Below are positions 38,601 to 48,200 of a stretch of DNA of 64,000 nt, in pieces. The stretch comes from Natronobiforma cellulositropha. GTDB lineage: Archaea; Halobacteriota; Halobacteria; Halobacteriales; Natrialbaceae. The stretch spans positions 1 through 64,000 of the forward strand of contig NZ_JANZXN010000027.1 of assembly GCF_025629245.1 (NCBI RefSeq). The letters run 5' to 3'. The position numbers and the translations under genes were made by a program. Within the stretch, counting starts at the first letter, position 1. Each line of letters starts with the position of its first letter. The notes under the pieces were generated by a model. That model saw only the letters and a list, made by a program, of their open reading frames with translations, was not told the origin of the DNA and ran no database searches.

Positions 38601-38848
38601 AGCCAGAGTGCCCCTTCGCCGTCGATTTCCTCGGCCGCTTCGAGGTGGACGCCGGACATATCGCCGCGTTTCACCCACGGCCACTCCGGCGAGCGCCGGC
38701 GGGAGAGGACGAACCCGCGGCGGGGGAATCCGAGCGTCGAGTTGGGGAACCACCGGAGGTAGCGTCCCGGCTCGAGGTACCGTTTGGCGGCACCGTCCGT
38801 CCCCAGCGCGACGAGCTGGAGCAGGTCCGGCGAGATGATGGTGTTCAT
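35660..38848 (-). CDS. Large protein with fibronectin-like modules, third gene of giant operon (1062 aa)
   Basis: The ATG at 38848 overlaps the stop of the upstream gene (ATGA) and has a perfect GGAGGT ribosome site inside that gene's last codons. The N-terminus (YLEPGRYLRWFPNSTLGFPR, then RGFVLSRRRSPEW) looks like a family-defining motif: a Trp-rich strand pair followed by a basic turn. The middle (about 330-480) is helical. From about residue 500 on, several fibronectin type III-like modules can be seen (VSAEAHLEWTVPERR, VTVTASGDVRADDEI, and a last one ending AVEAPSGRRSRATEPIWVK). There is no signal peptide, membrane segment or cysteine-based motif. I do not recognise the family. A role as structural or tail-like partner of the two upstream proteins is an inference from operon structure alone. 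Confidence 0.75.
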   Translation of the reverse strand: MNTIISPDLLQLVALGTDGAAKRYLEPGRYLRWFPNSTLGFPRRGFVLSRRRSPEWPWVKRGDMSGVHLEAAEEIDGEGALWLPAQDFSDDAATADRGLRLSSPNRALDAAAGEVEIGGSGLLLEFRRDGQTRPDPAAWVAIRLAGADDVRVNASAVASSVTEETVEFSAVDARLGELDLWDPTGRLGGGSDRLVLLHGSLVDAVELHADGDAVVREVQWLIADQYATDASAPQQGDEATVWQEVSRFILPIDVTGSDYQPHPPGTDVDDLAATRLHRGATISLPPWDQPWPPSPVGPDTVADTTIRRYLDGPETNPGSRARLREIQRLLTTLLEAELDVEQPQGTFSLEDLDSSGAADGEGFENISALDLLLAASLDSPVAHLLGLATVDEEPPADVRYDYMVTAVYPSAWMLHVSGLVQPRRGGRSGGRSDGPRHRLLEAAELERTREDDRPAGLIHRLLAESEPYTDAFEAWASTPTPIVPPTTYIGPPPEDTFFRVASLATAVTEGSASEPARPSDLSVETVSAPESPGVSAEAHLEWTVPERRAFETAPIVGSTVTRMTEEGSVSLARTDPEYGLAVPHLTGSGTNTFRDASLERYGEHAWMVQTVDIWGRWSEPARTGKLVENEVPPMAPQGVTVTASGDVRADDEILSFALVEFGWDDAFAPPGIGIDRFELEIEPGYHDLEPGETLSSPSLSVSVGASSLLVDGEAIVDPGSATLGGDVDHLEVIETAGDGDEYEIGLTVAGVPIDRNAADEYRWEFTATVTAVDENGLSSPVGVTQEITYESVPPSEPGPQPGGVAETTWPDADEQCWWTCRWDADEGERVQVLTATESRLLDILTDDAVDDLADDEDGVDERADVRNLEDEARADILRNVASGTYETSVEPTTAFSPDHPKTYGHDEEHAVAIDAGSHDFTVVVPITTGPTGERAAWPTQPEQFAVVKTRRLERIPEPRVRLRALADDETDGEPVDHSRVELEVETSPTATRALVWRTDDADAADDLRTMQPRLPASLADGELEEGYVDAVAEDTWYAYRVAVEAPSGRRSRATEPIWVKSK

Positions 38849-41800
38849 GCGCCACCTCCGTCGAAGACCGCCGGCATAGCAGGCACGTCGAGTGTGACCG
38901 CCGCGACGTCACTCCCGTCTCTCGAAGAGAGGGTGATCGTGAGCGCCTCTTCCTCGCCGGGTGAACCCGACGGCAGTTCGCCGGCTTCGGGGACGACCAG
39001 GGCACGAGCCCGGGCGTTTCCGGCATAGGCACGCGTCGGGACGGCCGATCCGTCCTCGCGCTCGAGTGCGACCGTCGGCTCCGATCCGCGAAGGAGCGGC
39101 TCCGGCCCGTCGAAGACGACGGCCACCGGCTGCACGGCGTCGGGGTCGGGGTCGGCGTCCCCGCCCGTCGCGTGCTCGTGGTCCCACGACCAGACGACGA
39201 TCAGTTCCGGCTCGGCTGGCGCTTCCCGCGGAACGAGCCCGAGGGTGTCCGTGAGCCACTCGTCGAGCAGTTCGTCGTCGACCGCAACCGTGGCGACGTC
39301 CTCGCCGGAGAGCGCCTCGGGCGTCTCGTCCGAGAGGAGATCGATCGGGTCGACGACGACCTCGTGGACGATACCGCTGTCGTGGGCGTCGACGTGCTCT
39401 TCGAAGGTCTCCCACCGCGAGGACCGGAACCGCCACTCGTGGAGTGGCTCCCCATCGTCGGTCGAATCGCCGTCCTCCAGCGCGTAGAGCGTTCCCGTGT
39501 ACCGCCGGTCGGGTTCGAGGTCGAGACCCACGTCGACGATGGTCTCCTGCCAGAGGTCGGCCGCCGCCGCGCCGTCGGGGAACAGACACGCCAGGTCCGT
39601 GAGTCGGTCCCGGAGTACGGCCGCCGTCGGGACGAGGTCGCTCGCCGCTCGCAGGTCGGTGTCGGCGTCGGCCTCGAGCACCGTCCCGTACTCGTCTTCG
39701 AACTGCACGACGAGATCGCGATCGAACGCCTCGAAGACGGCGAGGAGGCGCGCATCACGGAGGTGGACCTCGAGGTCGTCGGCGAGATAATGCGCGCGTG
39801 CGCCGTCGGCCGGGGCGGTCGCGACCTCCCACTGGTCGTCGATGCCCCCGGCGTCGGAGAGCCGTTCGCCCACCACCCTGGCGGCGTTCTCGGGATGGGC
39901 ACGCACCGACTCGGGCGGCGAGGCGTCCGTCTCGAAGCGGAACGTCTCCGACCAGTCGGTGGGGTTGCCGAACTCGAGGTCGCGTCCCTCCGGCTGCTCC
40001 GCCCGGTACGAGCGCCCCTCGACGACCAGTTCGTAGGTCGAGTCGGGCTCGAGGACGCCCGCTGCCTCGCCGTCGGACCACGCCTCACGCTGCTCGAGTT
40101 CGGACGCGACGATCGAGGCGGTCGCCGTCTGTCGGCGCTGGTCGGCGTCGAAGAACGCGGTGTTCTCCTCCTGTGAGCGGATCCACGCGAGACCAGCGAC
40201 GACCGGCCGCCTGCTCGGGCGGGGTTCCGGCTCGAGGTCGCCGTGGACGGCGGCGAGTCGGAGACCGATCGTCGGCCGGAACGACCGGACGACCACGCGT
40301 CGCCACCTCGGGCTTCCGGGTCCCTCCTCGAGTTCCACGGCGGACTCGCCGGCGGGCTCGAGCACCTCCTCGGTTCCGTCCGGCCGGACGGCCCAGACGA
40401 CGGGGGTGACTCCCGGTGCGACCAGCAGCCGCACCTCTACGTTGTCGCTCGAGGGGAGATCGACCGCCACGCGGCCGACGACGCCAGAGACGAGATCGGC
40501 GGCCGCTTCGGTGCTAACATCGGGTGCCTGGGGGACGACGAGCCGGGGCAGCCCGAGAACCGGGTCGTCTGGATCGATGCCGAGCATGCCACCGGTCCGA
40601 TCCATCGGGTTGGTACCCAGCCGCGCGGGTTCGACGCGAATGGAGGTCAGCCGCTGGAGGAGGTCGTAGTCGACCGGTGGCTCCTCGAGCGAGACGCGCG
40701 CCGGCGTCCCGGGCTCCTGGAACTCGTCGGGGAGTGTCAGGGTCTCGCCCGCGTGGATGCGGACTGCGCCCACGTCGTCGCTCCAGAGACGGGGGAGCGA
40801 CCCCGGGACCTCGATCCGCTCGAGAGAGGACTGCGAGCAGGGGTCGGAAAGCGGGAAGCGAATCCGGTCCGGGTCGATGACTGGGTCGATACCCGGATCG
40901 ATGACCGGCTCGATGACCGGATCGCGCGGCGTCATCGACCGTTCCTGGACTCGAGAGTCCACGACGCTGCGCTCACGGTCGGCTTCGGTCTCGTCGGCCT
41001 GCGCCGCGCGAGGTGATCCGTCTCGGTCGGCCTCAGTCTCACGAGACTGGGCTTCGTCGCCCTCCTCGGTCTCTCGGTCCGTCTCGGTCTCGCGCCAGCG
41101 CTGGACGGCCGCTGACAGGGTGCGCAGGAGGCTCGTCCACAGTGTACGGATCCGCGCCGATAACGAGGACTCCTCGCGTGCGCTCGAGGATTCGACCGTC
41201 GCTTCGGTCGTCGAGACCGATTCGTGCTCGCGCCGCTGGAGCCGGGACCGTTCTCGCTCCCGTCGTTCCTCTTCTTCTCGCCGTTTCTCTTCCTTCCGCT
41301 CTCGCTCGAGCCGTTCTTTCTCCGCCCGCCGTTTCTCTTCCTCTCGTTCCCGCTCGAGCCGTTCTTTCTCCGCTCGCCGTTTCTCTTCCTCTCGTTCCCG
41401 CTCGAGCCGTTCCTCTTCTTCTCGTCGCTCCTCTTCTTCCCGTTCTCGCTGTTCTTCTTCCTCCTGTTTCCGCCGCTCCTCTTCTTCTTCCTCTCGTCTT
41501 TTCTCCTCCTCTCGCTCGCGGTCGTCGTCCGTCCCGTCTCCGCGTTCTGGGAACTGGAAGTCGATCACTGGCGGGCAGAAACGGTCGCGCTCGAGTCGGT
41601 CACCGAGCGACCGGAACGTGTACTCGCGGCGGTCCAGTAACTCGCGTTCGTCGAGTTGTCGGCACGGGTCCCACGTCGAGAGGCGCTCGCGCATCCGCTC
41701 GCCACCGCCACCGATGCGAGCCTCGACAGGGTCGGCGAACGGATCGAACGTCAGGTTCGTCCGGGTGACCTGGCCGTCGGTCGTTCGCGGAACCGTCGCG

Positions 41801-44800
41801 TCTTCAGTGCCGGTGAGGTCGGGTTCGTTGCCGATTTCGGTGTGCTCGGGCCAGACCGCGTGGAGGTCGGGGACGACCTCGTGGCTGTTCCCGACGATCC
41901 GACGCAACGAACACGACTCGAGGACGTGGCGGTAGCCCTGTTTCACCACGGCACCGTCCTCGTCCTCGCCGGTCGTCGCCACCTCCCACACCGCGGCCGC
42001 CTCGTCGTGGCCGTTGACGGTGAGGTCGCCCAGTTCGATCTCGTCGTCGGACCCGTCGTCTTCGTTGCCGACGGGTGCGGTGAAGACCAGCTGGGGAATC
42101 ACGTCGAGCGGGACGGTCTCCTCCGGCGTCCCGTCCGCGTCGGGCTCAACGAGCACCGGCTCGCCGGAGCCACGTCCCCAGAGCGTGAGCGACTCGAGTG
42201 GGACCTCCGGGGCGGGACCGTTGGCGAGCCAAGTGTCGTCGTCGTCCCCGAGGACGAACTCCGCGTCGACCTCCACGTCGCCGATCGGCCAGGGGACCGA
42301 CAGCGTGACGACGACGGTGCCGGCGAGGTAGAACGGCTCCGGTGCGAGCCCCTGGAGCGCGAGAAACACCGACAGCGAGACGCCGAGACCGAACGCACTC
42401 ACCTCGATCCCGCCGTCGACCCACAGCTGGCCGGCGAACAGCGGGACGGTGAGCGAGACGCCGACGTCGAAGCCAGCCTGCGCCCAGAGTGCGACCCGGG
42501 CGGGACCGGCTTCGAACTCCGCGTCCCAGCCGCCGGCCCCGCCGAGTGCGAGCGCCACGCCGGGGAGGGAAACGCCCGAGGGTTCCGGGAGGGTAAACTC
42601 CGTCCCGTCGACGACGAGGTACGCCGAGATCGAGTAGAGATCGAGGACGTTCGCCTGGACTCGCTCCGTCTCCGGCTCGGGGAAGCCGAGCGCGACGGTG
42701 AAGTCCCGCGGGTTCTCGAGGTCCGCGCGGACCCTGGCCGGGATGTCCATCTCGAGCAAGTTGGGTGCGTCGTCGTCGTCCGGGCCGATGTCGAGCGTGA
42801 CGTCGAGGTCCAGACTGAACTGGTTCTCGAGGAAGTCGAGGGCGATGATCGCCGCGAACGCACCCTCGGCCTCGCTGTCCTCGCCGGGGAGGTCGGCCAT
42901 GTCGGAGAAGACGTCCCCTTCCCCGGTGATGAGGATGGTCGGGCCCGGCAACAGGAGGAACAGCCCGGCCTGGACGTTCCAGGCGTCGCCGCCGTCGGGC
43001 TGGGAGCCGATCCTGGCCGACGCGCCGAAGCCCCAGTGGTCGACCTGTGGCCGCCACTTCGTGGCGATCGTCGAGTACGCCGGCGACTCCTCGAGGTACC
43101 ACTCGCCGTAGTCGGGGCTGTCGGTGGCCGGATCGAGCGGCGCGGCTGGCTGGCCGTTCTGTGCGTAGGTCAGCCCCAGCCCGTACAGGGCGGTGCCGGA
43201 GTTGCCGATCGGAAGTCCCGGCTCGAAGCCCGCGTCGACGGTGAGCACGAACGCCTGGACGCCGTCCTGATTCGTCGCGCTGAGAATCCCGAGCTCGAGG
43301 TCGAAGAGGTACGAGTCCTTCTCGAGGAGCTTCGTCGGCGAGAGATCCGGCTCCTGGGCGACGAGGAACGCCCGGAGTTCCCCGCGCAAAATGTCGCCCC
43401 AGTCGTCCTCGCCGTCGCCTTCCGGCAGGCCAACCGCCGCGCCGTCGACGTGCTCGAGCGAGCCCGTCGCGTAGAGGACGCCCGGGATGAGCAGCTCGAG
43501 CGGCTGGTTGCCCCGGTCGAACCGGAGAGAGACATCTTCCGCCTCGATCTCCCCGATCGTGTCGGGTTCGTAGGTGATGACCGCGAGGTCCGGGAGGCCT
43601 GCAACAGTCGTTTCGCCGCTGCCGGAGGTGTCGATGCCGAGTTCGATCGTGAGCGCCTCGGTCGTGAGGCCGACGGTCACGTCGGTGATCGTCACCAGCC
43701 CACCGAGGTCGACGTCGGCCGGCTTCGTGACGGCCAGCCCGTCGTCGACGTCCCAGTCGATCGCGAGATGCGGAACGTCGAGGTCGCTCACGTCGCCGAG
43801 GGCGACCGTCGCCGTGATGCCTTCGGCACCGAGTTCGATCGGTACGTCTTCGTCGTCATCGTCGTCACCATCCATCGAGAGCGCCGCGTCGATCCGGATG
43901 TCGGCGCCGAGTTCGAGAAAGGCGACTCTGCGGCCGTCACCGACCGGCTCGCGATAGACCGAGGCGCTCGCCCCGGTCACCACGAGTTCGTTCCAGGATG
44001 CGAGCTCCGACTGATCGAGAGCCGCCAGCGCGGCGAGCATCATGGGTCCGGCTTCCGGCTCACCGTCGTCGAAAGCGGTGTAGCCCGCGTACGCGCCGGC
44101 GGTCGCGCCGAATCCGGTGAGCGCCTCGTCCTGAAGTGAGACGAGCGCGTCGTCGTCGCCGGTCCGCTCGAGATCGACGTCGAAGCGCCACAGGTCGTCG
44201 TCGCCGGCTGGATTCGACGCGATGTGGAGACTCGAGGTGATACGGATCTCGTGGTCGGAGCCGAGGTCGTCCGCGTCCTCGTCGTCGGCGAAGAACGCAC
44301 GCGGATCGGTCCGCGCGACGACCTCGAGTCCGACGGGCCACCACGTTCGGTCGAACTGGAGTGTGACGCTCTCGGTCGTGACCCGGGACTCGTCCGCATC
44401 CTCGTCATCGTCCTCGCCGAACGTTGCCTCGAGACTCCCGGTGATGCCGCTCGAGTCGACGATCCAGTGCTCGATCGAGAGGGTCTCGACCTGCCCGTCG
44501 TCTAAGAACGGGAGTTCCTCGTCGAGTCCCCAGACCGTGCCGTGGTCGACGACTAGCCCGCGCCAGTCGTCCCCGACGTCGAGGTCGGCGACGGCCGCGT
44601 CCGTTGCGTCGGCGTATCTGAGGTGTTCGAACTCGAGGGCGATGTTCGTCTCGGCGACGAGTACGGGCGGCATCGAGAACGACTCTGCGGGCTCGGCGGC
44701 GAACTCGACGCCGTCTCGGCCGACGGCGAGTGAGAACTCACCGAGGGTCACCGAGACCGGCGGCGCTCCCTCGATGGGAGAGACGTCCGCGACCGTCCCG

Positions 44801-45291
44801 TCGTCGTTCGTCTCGACCTCGGCGCGCTCGAACCACCGCTCGTCGAACTCGAGTCTGACGGGTACCGGACCGACCGTCGCGCGGGCCGGGTCGTCTCCGA
44901 CCAGGAAGCGGCCGAGGTCGGCGACCTGGTCGACGTCCTCGACGGCGCTTAGGTCGAGACCGAACTCGGCTGGCGTTCCCAGGTCGTCTTTGACGAACAG
45001 CGCGGCGAGCGCCAGCGAGACCGGCATCGCTGGCAGGTTCTCGATCGCGAACGGGACCTCGAGTGGCACCCGCGGGTCGTCTCCGAGCGCCACCGACAGG
45101 CCCGCCAGTTCGAACGGCGAGTCGGTGTCGGCGACGACCGTCCCCGCGATGGAGACGGTGTTGGCGTCGAAGTCCCACAGCTCGTAGACCGTCGAGACGC
45201 GAAAGCGGTCGCCAGCGAACAGTTCGTCGAGCAGTCCGTCGTCGGTACCGTGGTTTCGAAGGGCGCGGATGGCTGCCGTTCGCATGGTCAC
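38845..45291 (-). CDS. Giant beta-rich protein with long charged helix, second gene of operon (2148 aa)
   Basis: GTG 45291 overlaps the stop of the subtilase gene (GTGA). An ATG at 45285 directly after that stop is an equally good start, and a GGAGGGGG ribosome site precedes both. Residues 1-1050 are almost all alternating beta strands with acidic loops (for example GVSLTVPLFAGQLWVDGGI and FYLAGTVVVTLSVPWPIGD); the pattern faintly recalls DUF6603-type beta proteins, which I cannot verify. Around residues 1250-1355 lies about 100 residues made almost only of Glu, Arg and Lys, predicted as a single alpha-helix or coiled coil. Near 1455-1470 there is a short DPVI(D/E)P repeat. The last 650 residues are mixed domains with Fn3-like strands (TYELVVEGRSYRAEQP). 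No signal peptide or transmembrane helix. Function unknown; size and helix suggest an extended scaffold. Confidence 0.75.
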   Translation of the reverse strand: MTMRTAAIRALRNHGTDDGLLDELFAGDRFRVSTVYELWDFDANTVSIAGTVVADTDSPFELAGLSVALGDDPRVPLEVPFAIENLPAMPVSLALAALFVKDDLGTPAEFGLDLSAVEDVDQVADLGRFLVGDDPARATVGPVPVRLEFDERWFERAEVETNDDGTVADVSPIEGAPPVSVTLGEFSLAVGRDGVEFAAEPAESFSMPPVLVAETNIALEFEHLRYADATDAAVADLDVGDDWRGLVVDHGTVWGLDEELPFLDDGQVETLSIEHWIVDSSGITGSLEATFGEDDDEDADESRVTTESVTLQFDRTWWPVGLEVVARTDPRAFFADDEDADDLGSDHEIRITSSLHIASNPAGDDDLWRFDVDLERTGDDDALVSLQDEALTGFGATAGAYAGYTAFDDGEPEAGPMMLAALAALDQSELASWNELVVTGASASVYREPVGDGRRVAFLELGADIRIDAALSMDGDDDDDEDVPIELGAEGITATVALGDVSDLDVPHLAIDWDVDDGLAVTKPADVDLGGLVTITDVTVGLTTEALTIELGIDTSGSGETTVAGLPDLAVITYEPDTIGEIEAEDVSLRFDRGNQPLELLIPGVLYATGSLEHVDGAAVGLPEGDGEDDWGDILRGELRAFLVAQEPDLSPTKLLEKDSYLFDLELGILSATNQDGVQAFVLTVDAGFEPGLPIGNSGTALYGLGLTYAQNGQPAAPLDPATDSPDYGEWYLEESPAYSTIATKWRPQVDHWGFGASARIGSQPDGGDAWNVQAGLFLLLPGPTILITGEGDVFSDMADLPGEDSEAEGAFAAIIALDFLENQFSLDLDVTLDIGPDDDDAPNLLEMDIPARVRADLENPRDFTVALGFPEPETERVQANVLDLYSISAYLVVDGTEFTLPEPSGVSLPGVALALGGAGGWDAEFEAGPARVALWAQAGFDVGVSLTVPLFAGQLWVDGGIEVSAFGLGVSLSVFLALQGLAPEPFYLAGTVVVTLSVPWPIGDVEVDAEFVLGDDDDTWLANGPAPEVPLESLTLWGRGSGEPVLVEPDADGTPEETVPLDVIPQLVFTAPVGNEDDGSDDEIELGDLTVNGHDEAAAVWEVATTGEDEDGAVVKQGYRHVLESCSLRRIVGNSHEVVPDLHAVWPEHTEIGNEPDLTGTEDATVPRTTDGQVTRTNLTFDPFADPVEARIGGGGERMRERLSTWDPCRQLDERELLDRREYTFRSLGDRLERDRFCPPVIDFQFPERGDGTDDDREREEEKRREEEEEERRKQEEEEQREREEEERREEEERLEREREEEKRRAEKERLEREREEEKRRAEKERLERERKEEKRREEEERRERERSRLQRREHESVSTTEATVESSSAREESSLSARIRTLWTSLLRTLSAAVQRWRETETDRETEEGDEAQSRETEADRDGSPRAAQADETEADRERSVVDSRVQERSMTPRDPVIEPVIDPGIDPVIDPDRIRFPLSDPCSQSSLERIEVPGSLPRLWSDDVGAVRIHAGETLTLPDEFQEPGTPARVSLEEPPVDYDLLQRLTSIRVEPARLGTNPMDRTGGMLGIDPDDPVLGLPRLVVPQAPDVSTEAAADLVSGVVGRVAVDLPSSDNVEVRLLVAPGVTPVVWAVRPDGTEEVLEPAGESAVELEEGPGSPRWRRVVVRSFRPTIGLRLAAVHGDLEPEPRPSRRPVVAGLAWIRSQEENTAFFDADQRRQTATASIVASELEQREAWSDGEAAGVLEPDSTYELVVEGRSYRAEQPEGRDLEFGNPTDWSETFRFETDASPPESVRAHPENAARVVGERLSDAGGIDDQWEVATAPADGARAHYLADDLEVHLRDARLLAVFEAFDRDLVVQFEDEYGTVLEADADTDLRAASDLVPTAAVLRDRLTDLACLFPDGAAAADLWQETIVDVGLDLEPDRRYTGTLYALEDGDSTDDGEPLHEWRFRSSRWETFEEHVDAHDSGIVHEVVVDPIDLLSDETPEALSGEDVATVAVDDELLDEWLTDTLGLVPREAPAEPELIVVWSWDHEHATGGDADPDPDAVQPVAVVFDGPEPLLRGSEPTVALEREDGSAVPTRAYAGNARARALVVPEAGELPSGSPGEEEALTITLSSRDGSDVAAVTLDVPAMPAVFDGGGA
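41281..41440 (-). repeat. 48-base tandem repeat encoding the charged helix
   Basis: Inside the 2148-residue gene the sequence starting CTCGAGCCGTTCTTTCTCCG recurs at 41305 and 41353, and a diverging copy starts at 41401, a period of 48 bases (16 residues, unit RLEREREEEKRRAEKE). The copies are nearly identical at the DNA level, which suggests recent expansion by slippage or unequal recombination. Copy number may therefore vary between strains and change the helix length. Confidence 0.85.
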
Positions 45292-48200
45292 GCACCCCCT
45301 CCGTTCGCCGCCCGAAGCTCGCGATCCGGCAGTGCCGCCATCAGCTCCTCGTAGACGATTTCGAGGTCGAAGGTAGTGGGTGCGTCCCCGTGACCGGTCT
45401 GTGGGTCGGCCTCGATCACCCCGACGCGGTCGCCGAAGTCGGCGTGGAGTCCGGCGGCGGCGTCGGCGACGTCGCTTCGGTGATCGTTCAGGTCGTCGGC
45501 TGCGTCCACGAGATCGGCCGAGGCGTCGGCTCCGAGGTCGACCTCCGGGAGGTCGACGAGCGGGAGACCGCCAACGTCGCCGGTGAGGATGGCCCGGCGG
45601 TCGGCGCTCACCAGGCCGAAGTCGTCGAGGAACGCCTCGAGCTCGTCGCTCGTCCCGACGCCCTCGAGTCCGTCGACGAGCGCATCGACCTCGTCTCCGG
45701 TGGTCTCGTCGAGGGTGTCCGCCAGCAACGCACGCCAGGCCGAGCGGGCCGACTCGAGGGCGTCGAACCCTGCGACGAACGCCTCGAGGCGGTCGGGACC
45801 CTCGATCTGTGCACTCAGTGCGAAGGCCAGGTCACGCTCGCTGTCGAAGTAGAACCACGCGTCGGTGCCGTCGACCTCGAGCGGGCGTTCGGTCAGCAGC
45901 GTGTTGAGCCGGTGGACCTCGAAGAGGTACAGCGCCACCTGCAGCCGTGGGCTGTGGCGGACACTCGCGACGAACCGGTGCAGCCAGGGCCAGGTTCGGA
46001 ACCACTGTGCGTACGCCTGGTACCTGGCGCGCTGTTCGGCCCGCTCGCCGTCGCCCGCTGCCAGCGACTCGAGCCCGTCGACGCCAGCCACCCGGAGGAA
46101 ACCGGTTCGCTCGCCGTCTGCGAGTTCGAGGTCGCTCGCGGTCGTGCCGAAGAAGCCGAAGGCGAACTCGTGGATCTCGCGGAGGGCTTCGACGCTCTCG
46201 TCGTCGATGCCTTCCAGGAGCACGTCGTCGACACCGGCGTCGACGGCCGCCAGGAAGCGGACGAACGCGGCGAGCTGTCCCTCGGCCGCCGCCGGGGCGT
46301 CGTCGTCCGCCCTCGCGACCTCGAGACCGCTCAGCGAGACCGACGAGACGAACTCGTCGTAGCTCGTGGCCGCGTCGAACCGGGTGCGCTCTGGTGTGAC
46401 GGCGTCGGCGACGACGCGGTAGACGCGCTCGTGTGCGTCGCTCCCGTCACCCTCGAGTACGTCGCCCAGGAGGTGGTCTCGGTCCACCTCGCGGTCGATT
46501 CGCTCCGTCGTCCGTGCCTGTGGCCGGCCCGGGCCGCCCCACTCGCCGCTCTCGAGCGTGCCGTAGTGGTAGTAGCGTCCGAGCGGCTCCCACTCCGCCT
46601 GTTCGGCGTCGGGGTCGAAGTAGCCGGAGTGGTCGCGGACGACGGCCGACTCCGCCTCCGAGGTCCACCCACGGCTCGCCTGCACCCGTTCTGCGTGGAC
46701 GGTCTCCGGCTCGTCGTGGTCGTCACAGACCTGGACGACGACGGGGTTCCGTCGTCCGGCGAAGCGCCACCGGCGGAGTTCGAGGGCTGTCTCGAGGTCC
46801 AGCTCGCCGACCATCGATCCGTCGAACGTCGGCGTACTCGAGGTCGCGGAGACGGCCGGCTCGGGTGGTCCCGCCCCCTCCAGAACGGTGAACCCGTCGC
46901 CGTACCGGTGGCGGTGTTCGTCGACGACTCCGGTCCCGTCGCCGGGGTCGGTCTCACCGGGGTTCCGGTGGACGACGCCGTCTGCGACCCGGTCGCCGTC
47001 GGGCTGGCCGTCGAGCGGTTCGTAGACGCGGTTGGGGTAGGCGTCGGCGATGCGAAACTCCCTGACCGACATCGCGGTGTGGCCCGCCACGAGCCGGTGG
47101 CGCTCCTCGTCGTCAGTGAGCGTCGCCGGGCCGTCGGTGGCGGTTTCACCGTCCCACATGCCGTCGTCCGTCGTGACGCGTCGGTAGCCGAACCGGCCGA
47201 TTCCCGGCTCCCCTTCGGCGTTTGCGGGTTCGAATCCGAGGGAGAACCCGGTCCGGTCCAGGTCGTACTGTAAGTTCCCGACCCGGCGGCCGTCGTCGAC
47301 GGCCGTGACTGCCCGTGTCTCGCCGCCGTAGCGGGGCTGGCCGTCGAGCTGCCAGTCCCCGTCGCGGTCGCCGTAGGTGAGCCCACCGCCGTAGGGTGGG
47401 CCGAGGGGAAGCCGGTCACGAGCGTCCTCGAGCGTCGACTCGAGGACGACTCCGGCGAGGACATCGTACCCGGCGTAGCGTCGTCCGACCGGGTGCTCGA
47501 GGTACGCCGCGGTGGTGGGTTCGTCGAGACACCAGATACGCTCGTAGTACGCCACGAGGTCGGTCCAGGACTCGCGCAGGCCGTGGTCCGCCGGCGCTTC
47601 TAGCTGGCCGTCGGAGATGTCGTCGACGATGGCCGTGACGTCCGTGCCGTCGGGACGGTGGAGCCCCAGCAACTGCCGGAGTGGCTCCTCGGGAGCCGGG
47701 TCCGTAACGTCGACACCCGGCCGCCCGTCGCGTTCGGCTTCGGGGGCGGGGTCGACGACGGACAGTGCCACCGCACGCGCCAGCGAGACGCCGAGTGCGC
47801 GTCCGCACAGTTCGATCCACAGGCTCGTCTCGTCGGCGTCCGGATCGAAGTCCGCCTCGTCCGCCGCGTCGCCCGCGTACGCCAGCACCTCGTCGACTGT
47901 TGGCTCGTCGACGGCGGTCGGATCACCGACTGCGTCGCCGCTCGCGTCGAACGCGCCGAGGCCGGCACTGACGGCCCACGTGTCACGCGGTACGCCATCG
48001 GGGTAGGTCCAGTACCGGCGGCCGTACCACGCCTCCTCGCCCTCGACGCTTCGCTCGTGGCTCTCGCCGTCGTCGACGTCGTCGAACAGCGTCTCGACCG
48101 GGTCTCCCGGCGGGCCGATCGCCACCGCCGTCGACGGGTAGACCCACTCGAGAGCGACCCGGACGGCGTCGTCCGTCGCCGTACTCAGGACGTTCTCGTC

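Noticed and set aside
41656-44139. 827-codon plus-strand frame opposite the 2148-residue gene
   Set aside because: Antisense shadow: basic/Val-rich, with no start context. The minus-strand gene is tied to its neighbours by 4-base overlaps.
45063-47273. 736-codon plus-strand frame opposite the subtilase gene
   Set aside because: Shadow caused by the lack of stop codons in GC-rich DNA; the subtilase motifs fix the true strand.
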